From Collybiopsis luxurians FD-317 M1 (taxonomy: Eukaryota; Basidiomycota; Agaricomycetes; Agaricales; Omphalotaceae), in contig KN834808.1 in NCBI GenBank assembly GCA_000827265.1, positions 137,864 to 201,863 of the forward strand: DNA of 64,000 nt. Reading direction: 5' to 3'. Below the pieces are notes generated by a model. The model saw nothing but the letters and a program-made list of their open reading frames with translations, was not told where the DNA came from and ran no database searches. A program made the position numbers and the translations under genes. Shown here in pieces: positions 47,432 through 58,355 of this stretch (the stretch's first letter is position 1; each line of letters opens with the position of its first letter).

Positions 47432-48349
47432 CCACCAACATTGGGCACTACTTATTCTCAGTCGAGGTGTAGCTAATTTTGGGCCTTTTAATGTTCCCTA
47501 CTTCTCAGAACTAACCAACAACCTAACCTCTCTTCAAAAACAGTTTCAGTCCCAACATTCCCAATAGGTATTATAACAATAGCTTTATTGTACTTTTATG
47601 GTATAGGAGTACTACAGTGATTCTTTCAAAAGTTCAATGGTATCAGGTAAATGTAATTTTTGTTACTAGCTGTAAATGTAAATTTAACTCAGACAAATTC
47701 AATTGTGTGAATTGGAAATTTTCCACAAATAGTAAGCTCATTCACAGATGGTGCCCACTGCCTAGTTGGAAAATATGTACTTAGACCGATGACCCTGACA
47801 CCTACTAATTCATGTTGGTCATTTCCATCCACCTTTCTGTCCATTCCAAATTCCACATACCAATGATTAAGCACATGGCTCTTGAAGCTACTTAAAAGTA
47901 ATCCATTTGGAGTAAGTGTGTGACCCATAAATTAAGAGACAAGATGCAAGTTGGCTGGATTACTGCTATAATACCAACTGAAATCCCACCAACTCGAGGC
48001 ATTGGTATCACCTAATCTATTCAAGGGCAATGTCAGAATAAGGGCAACTGTGATCACATAATACTGCAATACATATGATATCGTTATATGGTGCCGTCCG
48101 CAATGGGCTCTTTGCCTGATCGGGATTCTACAAAGTTTCCATGGCATTTCTGAGGCTTGAAGTTCCTACACCAACAAGCAAGCAGGGCTCCTCTGCCAGG
48201 AGCTTCTTACCCACATCTTGAGCTTGGCTCTTGAGAGATATCGTGGGATGTTATCTTGTGAAACTGTCATTATCGCGAAAGATAAAGTGTACTTGGATCA
48301 GAGCCATTTGCGTACTCCTCAGATGAACATCTGTAGCATGTAGAAATGA
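47432..48349. other. NLR3 downstream flank, no supported gene
   Basis: Starts with the presumed 3-prime untranslated region of NLR3. Minus-strand open frames at 47689-47928 and 47932-48147 could be decayed parts of the CxC5-like gene further right, but I cannot match them to that family. Confidence 0.35.
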
Positions 48350-49213
48350 AAGCTAGACTTGGGTAGATGTAAGCATGAACTTACTCTCGCTTACCTCGCT
48401 ACATCCATAAGGTGACAGAACATGGTTGTAGATCAGCGCAGAATTCTGTGCCGAAACCCATGCAAAAAGTGTGCACATAGTAAACAGTTCCGAGAGCCGT
48501 TTCGATAAAGGCCTTCCTCTCAATGCGAATAATATCAGGAACTGCTTCATCTTAATAGTGACGAAATCTTTGCCTCGATATCAACATAATTATTGAGATA
48601 ATCACGAGTGTTGCATGGAACTATGAACGGACTTACTAAATGATAGTTCAAGAATCAAAGCCCAGGCTCGTACCTGATGTACATCGCAGCGATGTTGAAT
48701 ATGCAAGGAAAGGTCCCCTGTTTGTCAAGAATGTCACGGGAGTGCGAGAGTTGTGGGTGAGAACAGCAGTGCAGTATGTGGACAAGTTGTGGTCGGAGGG
48801 TAGAACATGAAACAGGCTGAAGAAAAAGGGTAAGTCGTGATGACAATTTCTCAATGCAGATAAGTACATTATACATACCGATCTTAAGGTGTCTTTCCAT
48901 TCTTTGATCCATGTTTGTCAAAGAGAAAATATTCTTCCTCGCTGAAATGAGGCTGTGGTAGCAACCAGATATATTTCCGAAGGCTAGGCCACAAGCCAGC
49001 CACCATAGAGAGAGTCAATTCTAATTCATTTGGTAGAAATTCGGATAGATAAATGTGCAAATGAGGAGGAGGAGTATCGCAGTCCTCGAGATCAAAGCAA
49101 ATTTCCATTTTCAAATGACGTGTAAATCGGATGAAGCGATCAAGAGCGAGTAGTGGTAGATCAGAATATTGAGGAGAGTCAAGGGCCGAAGGGATGGAAT
49201 GAAGCGAGAGCAT
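48350..49213 (-). pseudogene. CxC5-like cysteine-cluster protein associated with KDZ transposons, decayed
   Basis: From ATG 49213 the frame reads a helical N-terminus with LSEFLPNELEL, GLWPSLRKYIW and EEYFLFDKHGSKNG. After a putative intron comes FMFYPPTTTCPH near 48810, and near 48480 LSELFTMCTLFAWVSAQNSA with IYNHVLSP. These follow the order of agaricomycete CxC5-type proteins that accompany KDZ transposases. Frames shift between segments and later cysteines are lost, so this is a relic. It is unlinked from the KDZ transposase at 20-23 kb. Confidence 0.65.
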
Positions 49214-49580
49214 TTAGCTCGGAGGGTAAGTACCTGGGGTCGCGGAGGAGTTCTGATACTAGGAGGATGAAGCGAGGGCCTCAGTAAACCACCTAGCTCG
49301 TTCGCGTCTGGTCACGATGGCGTTGATGCGTGGTCAAGCATGTGATTACCGGTGCGACGACCGGGCTGCTCTCTTCCGGCCTCTACTTCGAGCAAGCTGT
49401 CAAGGCTCTACTTTTTACGACAGAAAAGAAATAGAGCTCTACTCAAAGCTCTATCCCTACTTGGACCTCTACCTCTACCTCTACTTTGAAGTAGAGCTGT
49501 TTTTTTTACTGTGAACGTCCCTCTGTTTCCCCGTTGCTTGGACCCGGACCTCGATCAGCCTGTTCTTGAATCGCATCCCA

Positions 49581-49939
49581 ATGGCCCTTCCCACCTCAGA
49601 ACGCGTGATAATGGATACAACAGTGGGAGAGGTACACCTAGAGCTATGATCCGAGGTATGATTTTGAAGTTAAACTCATGTCTTGGTATTTCATGAGGTC
49701 CACAGGAAACACCGACAGCTTGCCGGAACTTCCTCTCGTTGGCCATAGAGGGTGAGTTTCCTGCGAGTTAGATCCCTTGTTCTGAGAAATTCTGGTTCAA
49801 TTCACGCTCTACAAGGTCCGACAGCGTATAATTCCATCAGTGAATTTTTCAACTCTATACGCGATCCAACCCGCAAGAAAAAGTCGTTCCTGGATTCTTG
49901 GGCCATACTGGAACTAAAACTGGAACAGGCTTGGGAGGG
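49581..49939 (+). pseudogene. CWC27 5-prime fragment, copy 2
   Basis: Homologous to the first four exons of CWC27. It carries the same Trp-to-TGA change as copy 1 (here 49647-49649) and ends at the same GGGAGGG point. A further change turns the Met of LAMEG into Ile. It is not expressed as an enzyme; the cyclophilin active site is incomplete. Confidence 0.85.
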
Positions 49940-50395
49940 TATGTGCAGGGTATGATACTCCCTTCGCTGTGTTGTCCCTTAATCACCTTGTTTCACCTTC
50001 GTCTACCACCATTGTTGCCTTAATAGTCGCTCTATTTCCTTATTCTTACTTCTTTTGTCCTCCTTCCCCCATTCTCGCTTTCTTTCTCCCTCCCCTTTTC
50101 ACATCTTCCTATCTCTCGGATCAGCTTTAAGCTTCTCGGATCCCGACTGACATTATTACCAGACCCGACAATGGTATTCCATTTCTTGCTTTCAACTCTG
50201 CAAACCGCTTGAACAACAAATCAAAGGAAGATTATAGCAAAATTGCAGCGGTTCGGTGGGATGTCTGGTAAACTTGGATGTCGACAATAGGTTAAAATCT
50301 ATCAGATTGTACTTTCGTTGTGTGGGCTAAGAAAGTATGTTCTGGAACTCTATTTCTCTCCAATGCATGCGTGACGAATACGTCTATAGGCTAGT
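49940..50395. repeat. Duplicated block T, copy 2
   Basis: Homologous to 26871-27310, again directly after a CWC27 fragment. It has a small insertion near 50115-50140 compared with copy 1. No gene recognised. Confidence 0.7.
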
Positions 50396-50479
50396 CTACT
50401 GCAACGACGACTCAATATCATTACATCTTTGCTATTGACGAGGGCGAGTTTGCCGATTTCCAATATTCAATCCTGGATG

Positions 50480-51733
50480 TCATCGCCGCTGCCTACACCA
50501 CTCTGAGCCGGAACTAGCTCAGGCCTACAAGATTGTTGGATCGACCACTTATCCGAATGGTGCGCAGGTTTAATTTCTCTAGTCCTGCTCTGACGACTCA
50601 TTTTATCCACCTCTTCTTCCTTCCCAGGTAGCCAGTCTTCGATTTACCATCCCCTATCTCATTCCTCTGCAAACCAAAGGATCTCTCTACCGCAAGACTG
50701 CTCCAATTTTGCTGGCGGGGATTTCGTTTCCTGTATTAATTACCCTGCCTGTGGTGTTTTCGCAGCTGTATCCTCGTCGTCACCTACGACTATGTTGCCC
50801 GGCCCATTTTACTGGAATTGCATCTCCCTCCACGTCACTACCTGGTCCGGCAGTGGCGTAATCTAAAATTGTAATCTTGGCGCTCGTTGATGTTGACGCC
50901 CTTGGAGGTGGGAGTAGCCCTAGTGTTTCAGTGTTACGAAGGTGAGCCCTTCTATACTCTTCGTTCAATTGAGCTCAATACTGATGTCCACCTGATGTTA
51001 GCAATAGTTCCCGTACACATCTTGTTGACTTTGGACAAGTTTCCGGGATGATATTCGAGCGCAGATGAATCCTTTCGTTGCAGCTCTTCCACTGACTGCA
51101 ACTCATCCTCTCGTCCTTTGCTGCGATGCTCCAAGTTCTGCCTATCCATTCCCTTCACTAGGCCCCCTGATATCACAACCTTCTCTTGCTCAATGTCCAT
51201 TCTCCTTTTGACATTGACCTCCCCTGATCTCGGTGCTTCCACCGTCATGCTTACTGACAACGACAACCCTAGTGCACCTGCAATTCATCCCTCATTCTCG
51301 AACCCTCTTTCTTGTGTGAACGTGGTAATTCCAGTTAGACGTGGGGCATTGTGGAATGCGGTCGCGCATCACTCTTGGTTTTTCCGGTAGACTCATGGGA
51401 GGGTTTTGGGGCTTTAAATTTGTACGTTCGGCTTCCCTCAAGCGCGAATCTGGCTTACTGATGTGATGGCTTTCTCCAGTTCATTTTTTTTCGTGTTGTG
51501 CAAATGCGAATGAAGGCTGCTACCCACACTGTGGCTTTCAATTCCGTGCCGTTTTCTGTGCCCTCCAGACGAGAAAAAGTCGTCGGTCGACGTTTTCGTT
51601 TCATTCATTTTGTTTGTATTATTAATTACCTTTTTTTGGCCGGATATCGTTGCGGTTTTGATTACGGTTATCGTTTGACTATTCGAGTTCTGTTCGAGCT
51701 TGTATTCCAGATGCCCTACTAGTAGCAGCAGTA
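50480..51733. repeat. Duplicated block R1, copy c (unidentified)
   Basis: The fullest copy together with b. Just left of it, about 50400-50490, a + strand frame reads FAIDEGEFADFQYSILDVIAAAYTTL, which looks protein-like and may be the upstream part of the same decayed gene. The minus-strand frame 50952-51266 resembles those of copies a and b. The right end (CCTACTAGTAGCAGCAGTA) is shared with copy a. Confidence 0.6.
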
Positions 51734-51899
51734 AAAGTCATTAATTTGTTTCGATGTATCAGGAAAACAAATCGTGACCCATTGTATTTCTTGGAAACGC
51801 AGACCATGTTATCTAAGGAAAAGACTGCCACGGAGATTGAAGATGCGACGGGGCATAAAGGGAAACCAGATGATAAAGAAAGGAAGAAAAAATACAGGG

Positions 51900-52857
51900 G
51901 ATTCAAAAGATCGGGTGATGACAACAAACAAGTCGGCGGTAACAAGATGATGGAAATAGGTTGCGCAACAAGTTTCACTCCGCTCGCTTCGTTTCTCTTC
52001 ACCCTCTCTAGACCTTCAATAATTCCCTCGATGAGTTGCAAATTGTTTGGTGCAAACAGCCTCTCTATCACAGAAGGAAGATCCGTGAGAGTATCTGACC
52101 TGCAGTTCATGACATATGTTCCTCCGAGAGCTTTGAGATACTCAGAACGAATTGACAAGGCGTAGGTAATGATGGGGTTGAATTCCTGGTATTTGGGAAG
52201 CTGAATCGCGTACTGCCCAACAGAGGTACTTCCTCCGAGGACTAAGACTGCGTGTCCAGTCTGTTTCATGTCGGAGTCAATCGCTGGATTCAGAGCGATT
52301 CCGATGGGCCTCAGTACGAATAGACCAAAGACAGCAGCGGTCAGAGCAATGGGGATTGAAGTTCCCTGCGAATAGGTGTAATCTGTTCATAAACAAATGG
52401 TCAGCGGGTCGGATATTCTTGTTCGATCCCCGTTCCTGATAACTTTATGTACATACTCTGGCAACCAAATCTGCGGGAATTGTCATGTATTGCTGAAATC
52501 CACCCCTGTCCGGAGGGTTAAAGAATCCCTGGAAGAATCTGTTGAGAGCTGTGTCAGACTCGGAGGAGAAGACGGCGATACACCTCGAAAGATAACTTCT
52601 TACAATCCATCGCCTTTTTCCCATCCCTTAACACCCTCGCCAACTTGCTCAATATCTTCTGCAATATCCGTGCCCAATACCGCAGGGTAGCTGCTCACAA
52701 TAAACCCCGAAGATTGAATCTTCCAATCGACGGGATTCAGCGCTACAGATTCTACTTTTACGACAAGTTCTCCTGGTGCCGCTTGGGGTATCAATCTTTA
52801 AGATATGATGAAAGGCTGCTGTTTGCCTTCCAGGATGAGTGCATGTTGAGTTGACAT
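51900..52857 (-). pseudogene. Medium-chain dehydrogenase/reductase pseudogene, copy 2
   Basis: The start at 52857 reads MSTQHALILEGKQQPFIIS, then TAA in place of the Lys codon seen in copy 1, then APGELVVKVESVALNPVDWK, YPAVLGTDIAEDI and later GSTSVGQYAIQL. The C-terminus keeps NEASGVKLVAQP, which copy 1 has partly lost. It shares with copy 1 the absence of the second half of the cofactor domain. Non-functional. Confidence 0.75.
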
Positions 52858-53014
52858 TGTTGAACGAGCGAGAGCTGCAAGCAGATGGGAAGGTTCCGGG
52901 TTGGCGGACATTTGATTGCCTGGTTTTCGGGTGAAGCTTGAACGCCATGCGATCGCAAGATGGGCCAGTGGCACATGTGCAAGATACCTGGGAGACTCAA
53001 CGTGTGGACCAAAT

Positions 53015-53020
53015 TATATA
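53015..53020 (+). promoter_or_regulatory. TATA element of the NLR4 stub
   Basis: TATATA lies 39 bp before the ATG at 53059, followed by ACCGCTTTGCAGAGTACACC as in NLR3. Confidence 0.5.
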
Positions 53021-53058
53021 GGGAGGTATCGACTACCGCTTTGCAGAGTACACCCATC

Positions 53059-53543
53059 ATGACTGATCTACTCCGCAGGGGGTATGTCAATAGGGTACAT
53101 TTCAAGCTATCAATTCAGCTAATGGTTCATTACTCCTCAGAGAATCGAGAAGGTCAGTTGCCAATGGAAAGTGAGAAACAGTATTTCTAACTCAGCTGTA
53201 ATGTGTTTCAAATTTGGAATCTGATGACATTTTATAGCACATTTCTGTTTGCTTCAAGTTTTACCATGAATAATGGAACATTCAATATTATTTGTGAGTC
53301 ATGTATTCTCTGAGAATTTATTATTGCATCCATTGAACTTTTCTGGTTTTTGATTGCAAATAGTGAGGGGATGAGGAGATGAAAAAGAGTAGATACAAAA
53401 ATGGCTCAATACATCTGATTGTACCATGAATTATCAAGCTGCAGATGATAGGAGAACTGAAGGCACTGGTCAATGGATTCTGAATGATCCTTAGTATATC
53501 AAGTGGAAGCAAAGTCCAAGTATGCTTTGGATACAAGGCAAAG
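53059..53543 (+). pseudogene. NLR4: truncated 5-prime fragment of an NLR gene
   Basis: Closest to NLR3. It keeps exons 1-4 and introns 1-3 in recognisable form (leader, exon 1 MTDLL, the F-x-M-N-N-GTF exon near 53260 and the WLN..DCTMN exon near 53400). A frameshift in the lysine-rich run and a TAG (GAG in NLR3) at about 53492 break it. Similarity stops at GGCAAAG, 53543, exactly at the exon 4/intron 4 boundary, just before the P-loop exon. Not functional. Confidence 0.85.
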
Positions 53544-54820
53544 GGAGGATGTGGCATACCCATTAGATTCAAAAAGTGAGTACCATTCAAAAGCAAAGAC
53601 TCCAAAGTGGAAACTCACTGATGGTAATGCTCGACGAGCCGAAATGTAAAGCTCCCCAGTGAATGACCTCAAGCAAAGTGCCGATGCCGGCATCTTGCAA
53701 TCAAGCCAGGAGCTCCTCTGATTACTGCTTTCCAATTATTCAGTGTTAACCCAATTATCTACGACTTCATCTTTTGATCTGTAGGGATCCGTTTTTCTGC
53801 TCCTAGAAAGGAAATTACGTTGTCTTGGGAGGTCGGTTTAGCTCGTGAGTTTCTTCAAGTTGAGTATTGACGAATCCTGATTAAGTATCCTTGCTTCGAT
53901 GCGGAAGAAGCGGGGATGAGAATACATCCTCAAAAACTCTGACAATGTGTAGAGTACAGTGAATTTATGTTTCATAGTTTACAGACAGACACACGCGAGC
54001 ATTTTTTTGAGCCTCGCAGTTGAACTCCTTTTTGGGGGTTTGCTATTTTACGAGTAGTTCAAGGTGGACATCGGTTTGCATTTCCCGTTATATGGTTTTC
54101 TATATACTTACATCTGTGACATGTCTATCGTGATATCGATAATAATGATCTGGGTTTTTTGAGTTTGTTTAGTCATAGTTATCACGCTATGAAGCTGGAT
54201 CAAGGTCGGCGTCATGGAAATGTCTGCTGAGAAGCCGCTAAAAGCCGGCCAAGCCAAAATTAAGTCTTGATCGCCGTACTTGATTAGAACTTCAAAGGAT
54301 GCGTTCATAGTCATACATCATAGGAACCTTGAAATGAGATGTCCAGGTCAGCCAAGCACCTTTGGATACACATTAATGGCTTACAATGGGGCCATTATTG
54401 CTGCTGCACTGATGTCATCCAACAAATGCTCTGGTTAAAAGAACCATGCATTAAATCAGCAGTTGTCTACCCACTGATATACTGACTCTGGGCTAAGTGC
54501 AAAAGTGAATGTGAAACAAACACACACACTAACACCAACACACTCCTAAGTCAAACACTCGAGTTCAAGGGGATCTTTTCAAAGTAGAAATTCAATCTAC
54601 AATTGCACAAAACACAAAGATGCATCATCTGCCAATAGACTGATGGTGATGTTTCCGAGATAGTTCCATGATTTTCCGATGGTTTCTTGCGACTTTGATC
54701 AACTGTCCAACAGCATCATAATTGTTGAACAGCTGTTTCCTGATATTCTCAAGACATAAGATAGTTTGAATAATGATTACTGAGCATTACTTGTAGCACC
54801 TGATAATTTGAATAGTACTT
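53544..54820. other. AT-rich stretch, no supported gene
   Basis: There is no open frame with recognisable content. An ACACAC-rich run is seen near 54520-54545. Short phrases recur (GATAATTTGAATAGTA/GATAGTTTGAATAATG near 54761-54815), suggesting small internal duplications. Confidence 0.4.
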
Positions 54821-54828
54821 ATTAAGCA

Positions 54829-55610
54829 TTCTCACAAGTTCAGCTTGGCACATTTATTCTGCTGACTGAGCAAGAGAAACCAATTCAGACATTGACCAAT
54901 GGCAATATTTGCATTGTACCATTGCCTCGAGCCTGAACAGTACAAAAGAGAGACAGAATAGTTCAGAAAGAGCAAAGTCATAGCAGGCCCAAGTTTTACA
55001 GAACTTGAGAAGCAAAATGTGTTAAATATTCTTAATTGTGTTTTGTACAATTGAAAAAACACAATTAAGAATATTTAACAGATTTTGCTTCTCAAGTTCT
55101 GTAAAACTTGGGCCTGCTATGACTTTGCTCTTTCTGAACTAACTTTTCTTTGAACTGGTACTTCTGAACTAAACTTGAAACAATAACTTTAAGCTTTTTA
55201 ACTGTTACAAGTCTTCTCTTTCTGTACTAGTTCTTTTTCTTTCTTTCTTTCTCTTTCTTTCTTTCTCTATCTATCTCTTGTTAAATCCACCTCACTGTTT
55301 TAGCTGTATGCTTAGGGCAGCTTTGGGGCATCAAGTGCTTGTTTTTCTAGGCATATTCTGTCTCTCTTTTATACTGTTCAGGTTCAAAACAATGGTACAA
55401 TGTAAATATTGCCATTGGTCAATGTCTGTGTGAAACAACTGAATTGGTTTCTCTTGCTCAGTCAGCAGAATAAATGTGCCAAACTGAACTTGTGAGAATT
55501 CTCATGAGGTGGATTTAAGTGTTTCTAGAGAAATGTAGAGAAAGAAAGAAAGAGAAAGAACTAGTACAGAAAGAGAAGACTTGTAACAGTCAGAAAGCTT
55601 AAAGTTATTG
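54829..55610. repeat. Nested foldback (palindromic) element
   Basis: The inner arms 54961-55044 and 55056-55139 are 84 bp reverse complements with one mismatch around an 11-nt loop. Outer parts are also inverted with respect to each other: about 54829-54955 against 55345-55498 (ends CTCACAAGTTCAG/CTGAACTTGTGAG), and 55177-55245 against 55535-55610 (pyrimidine versus purine repeats of CTTT/AAAG). No coding frame. It resembles a non-autonomous foldback transposon or a recently inverted duplication. Confidence 0.8.
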
Positions 55611-55879
55611 ATATCACATTTTGTCATATAACTTGGATAGATCATTAGATATTGATATCTTATTCTCGAGAAACTGCTATCATGATATTTCCATCATAAT
55701 ACAATGATTGCATGAGTTAATCACTGCTCTTTCCGAGACTGCACATTCTATCTAAGTCAACACTGAGTTTGGGTTTTAGTGCAATGAAGCACAATGTACC
55801 AGATACTTAAGTTCTCTTTAGGTGTAAGGGTAGAAATTATTGAATATGGGATTTTTATATTCAAATAAAATTGAGTTAT

Positions 55880-56432
55880 ATTACCACAGGGTCATCCTCG
55901 CAGAGCTAATCAGCCACCCACAGCATTTTTTGAAGGTCTATTTGACTATCCACCCCAGTTGACAGCTGCATAGTTTGCATCAGTGTCCAATGCCTGATTC
56001 TCTCTATGTTCAATATGCAAAGCTCAAACTGTTCAAAGGTATAATTTTCTGAGTGCACCTCCAGTTATAGCTTCTAATGTTGAGGGACAATTATCAATTA
56101 ACATTAGCAAGAACTTTCGGGAGCATGTAGGAGGCCAGGAGGTTCATTATTGTCTCAAATGGATCACTTATTTTGCAGATGAGTGCCATTTTATGTTGAG
56201 GATAATCAGCAGTAATGGTTTCATTTTTGTGCACAATGGTATGGCAAATTATTATGGGGGTCTACCAGTCTTTGATGCAGAGAGGTCTGATTATGTTGAC
56301 CTTTGCATATGCAGGGGAGGCCGAGCATCTGTTGCATTTTATATCCAAACACTTATCACTGAGCTGATTGATATTTACCACATTCTTACCATCAGAAGGT
56401 CCCTGGTCAGTCGAAATGATTTTGGTGCCTAG
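55880..56432 (+). pseudogene. Ubiquitin-protease-like peptidase fragment, copy C
   Basis: Near-identical to copy B from GGTCATCCTCGCAGAGCTAA onward. Frameshifts split the upstream part, but SSNGFIFVHNGMANYYGG, PVFDAERSDYVDL and CRGGRASVAFYI are in one frame to 56432, with GAG where copy B has TAG. Only the C-terminal end of such a peptidase is present. It lies tail to tail with the GH5 gene. Confidence 0.55.
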
Positions 56433-56641
56433 CAGTGAATGGATGATGGCTCTGCAACAGCACTTAACCTCATTGGTAGAATGTTGACATAGAAATGTTG
56501 CTCAGGTTGATTTTGAAGGATGTAGGTAGTTATTGAGGGCCTGCAATGATACAAGCCATGAGAAACATAAGTGCCCAGGTGAGCATTGGTGTTAATAAGG
56601 AGGTTCAATTACTGTATGTCATGTTCTTGCTACAAAAATAT

Positions 56642-58355
56642 TTACAATGCAAGAGAAGCAGTAAAATCAAATGCAGCATTTGAAATGGCAGCCGTAGTCT
56701 CCGAAGCACTGGAAATAGTGTCCCAATCTGGCCCATTCACTTGAATCTATGTGGGACAAACCTTAGTTTATCTTTTCTGAAATAAATTCACAGACACATA
56801 CCTCATAGTCCTGTCCTTCACCGGGGTCGGGGTTGGTGATCAGCTCCCAGTAGAACCAAGGAACTTTATAATTGTTGATCTTCTGTACATTGGAATTTAT
56901 ATTCGCGGTACGGCCACTTCCGACGAGCGATCCCCACTCTTCGACTAAGAGCATCTTTCCCGCTGCCTGGGCTTGAGAGACAGCGCTGGGCATGAAACTG
57001 TCGTAGTCACTGAAAAGGATGAGAAATCAGGAATAGTCAGATCGGAGAATATGTAGGAGAAGAACACGAACTCGTTGTAGTCGTGAATCGCCACGACGTC
57101 GACCGCACAGGAGCTGGAGAAGAAGGTCGATTGAACACTTGCGGCAGCGGAGCCTCCACCAGTGAAAATGAGTTGGTCTCGGTCGCCTACGTTGTTGCGA
57201 ATCTATGCCAAAAACATCCAAACAATAGCTGAGCTCTGATGTAACCAAGTCCGCATTACAATCAATGTTCACCTGCAATGCAGAATTACAGATCCACGAA
57301 AGATGATCCTACGTGCGGAAAAACATTTGAACTTGATTTTCAAGAGGTGAATCGAGGTGTTGCGCACCAAATAGAATGACTGGTCAAAAATCATCGGCCT
57401 GTAAATCAGGGATTCTGTCAATAACAGAACACGGTTGAAACGGCTGGGTGACCCACTCATTCTGCGCCTCATACCCAAAAATGTACCCTCCAAGCTCACT
57501 CCAGGGTTGGTTTCCCAAGAGAGAATTCTTATGGATATTCAGGATGTGAGTAATTCGCTGATTAAAGGCATTGATTGCATCTAGGAAGTCAAGGGGTTTA
57601 GGTGACGCAGTGCTTTCCTCGAGTAGACATACCGGGATTAGTGTAAAATCCTTCTATGCCATACGTACTACCGTAAATGTCTCCCGCTTGAAGACTATTC
57701 TCTAACCAAAGCAGCAGTTGAGTGCTACTAAAGGAGCGTGAAAGGTTGCAAAAAATTCAACTTACGGTCGTACATTCCTACGATTGAGTATAATTGATTA
57801 TCAGCGCATTTCTAATACGTCGCTTGTCATACCGATGAGTAGTTTGATTCCTCGATCGTGGGCGTCGACCTAAGAATGAAGTCAAGTTGTACATTTGTGG
57901 CGGTGAGGAAAAGAATTTGACTTACCATGAGTTGGTCAATCATGTTCAAAATTGTATCATCGTAATTCCCGATCCCGTTTGCCTCTAGGTCGGGAACAGC
58001 TACGTTATCGCTGCCTTTCTGACCAGCAGCGTGACCTGTAACCCATGTTCGAAGGACCTATTCAAAAAGAAAATCAAAATCAAAGATTGTTAATTTGTAA
58101 TTGGTGTGCGAGACGTTTAGACCTACCTTCATCCCTGCGGCCTGCATTGCATCAAGGAGTGCAATACGGTCACTATCTGGAAGAGAGTAGGCGTAGTAGT
58201 TCTGTTGCAACACATCGAAACGTTAGCATAGTAACTGATGGTCAAAAATCGTCTATCATGCTGCTTACATTGGCCCCGGCAAAGCTATTCGCTGCTAGAG
58301 CACCCAGGGGGGAGAGGACTAAGGCGAGAGGAGCGAGTAGACTCTTGAGTATCAT
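56642..58355 (-). CDS. GH5-like secreted glycoside hydrolase, copy C (most complete)
   Basis: Starts at 58355 with a signal peptide (MILKSLLAPLALVLSP, ending GALA). Modelled exons, right to left: 58269-58355, 58127-58201, 57926-58057, 57833-57869, a 12-nt microexon 57766-57777, 57633-57701, and one starting at 57580. Key segments: RTWVTGHAAGQKGS, LLIGMYDQNSLQAGDIYG, KNSLLG..PWSELGGYIF, YEAQNEW (acid/base Glu), IFTGGG, IHDYNEF, LLVEEWGS (nucleophile Glu) and VPWFYWEL. The last exon gives IQVNGPDWDTI to FTASLAL, ending at 56642. Secreted beta-glycan hydrolase, possibly endo-mannanase-like. Exon limits between 57200 and 57500 are unresolved; a mutation there could make it a pseudogene. Divergent from CWC27. 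Confidence 0.6.

Noticed and set aside
49430..49510. Microsatellite-like CTCTAC repeats as a promoter element
   Set aside because: A short, imperfect pyrimidine repeat with no link to a gene start.
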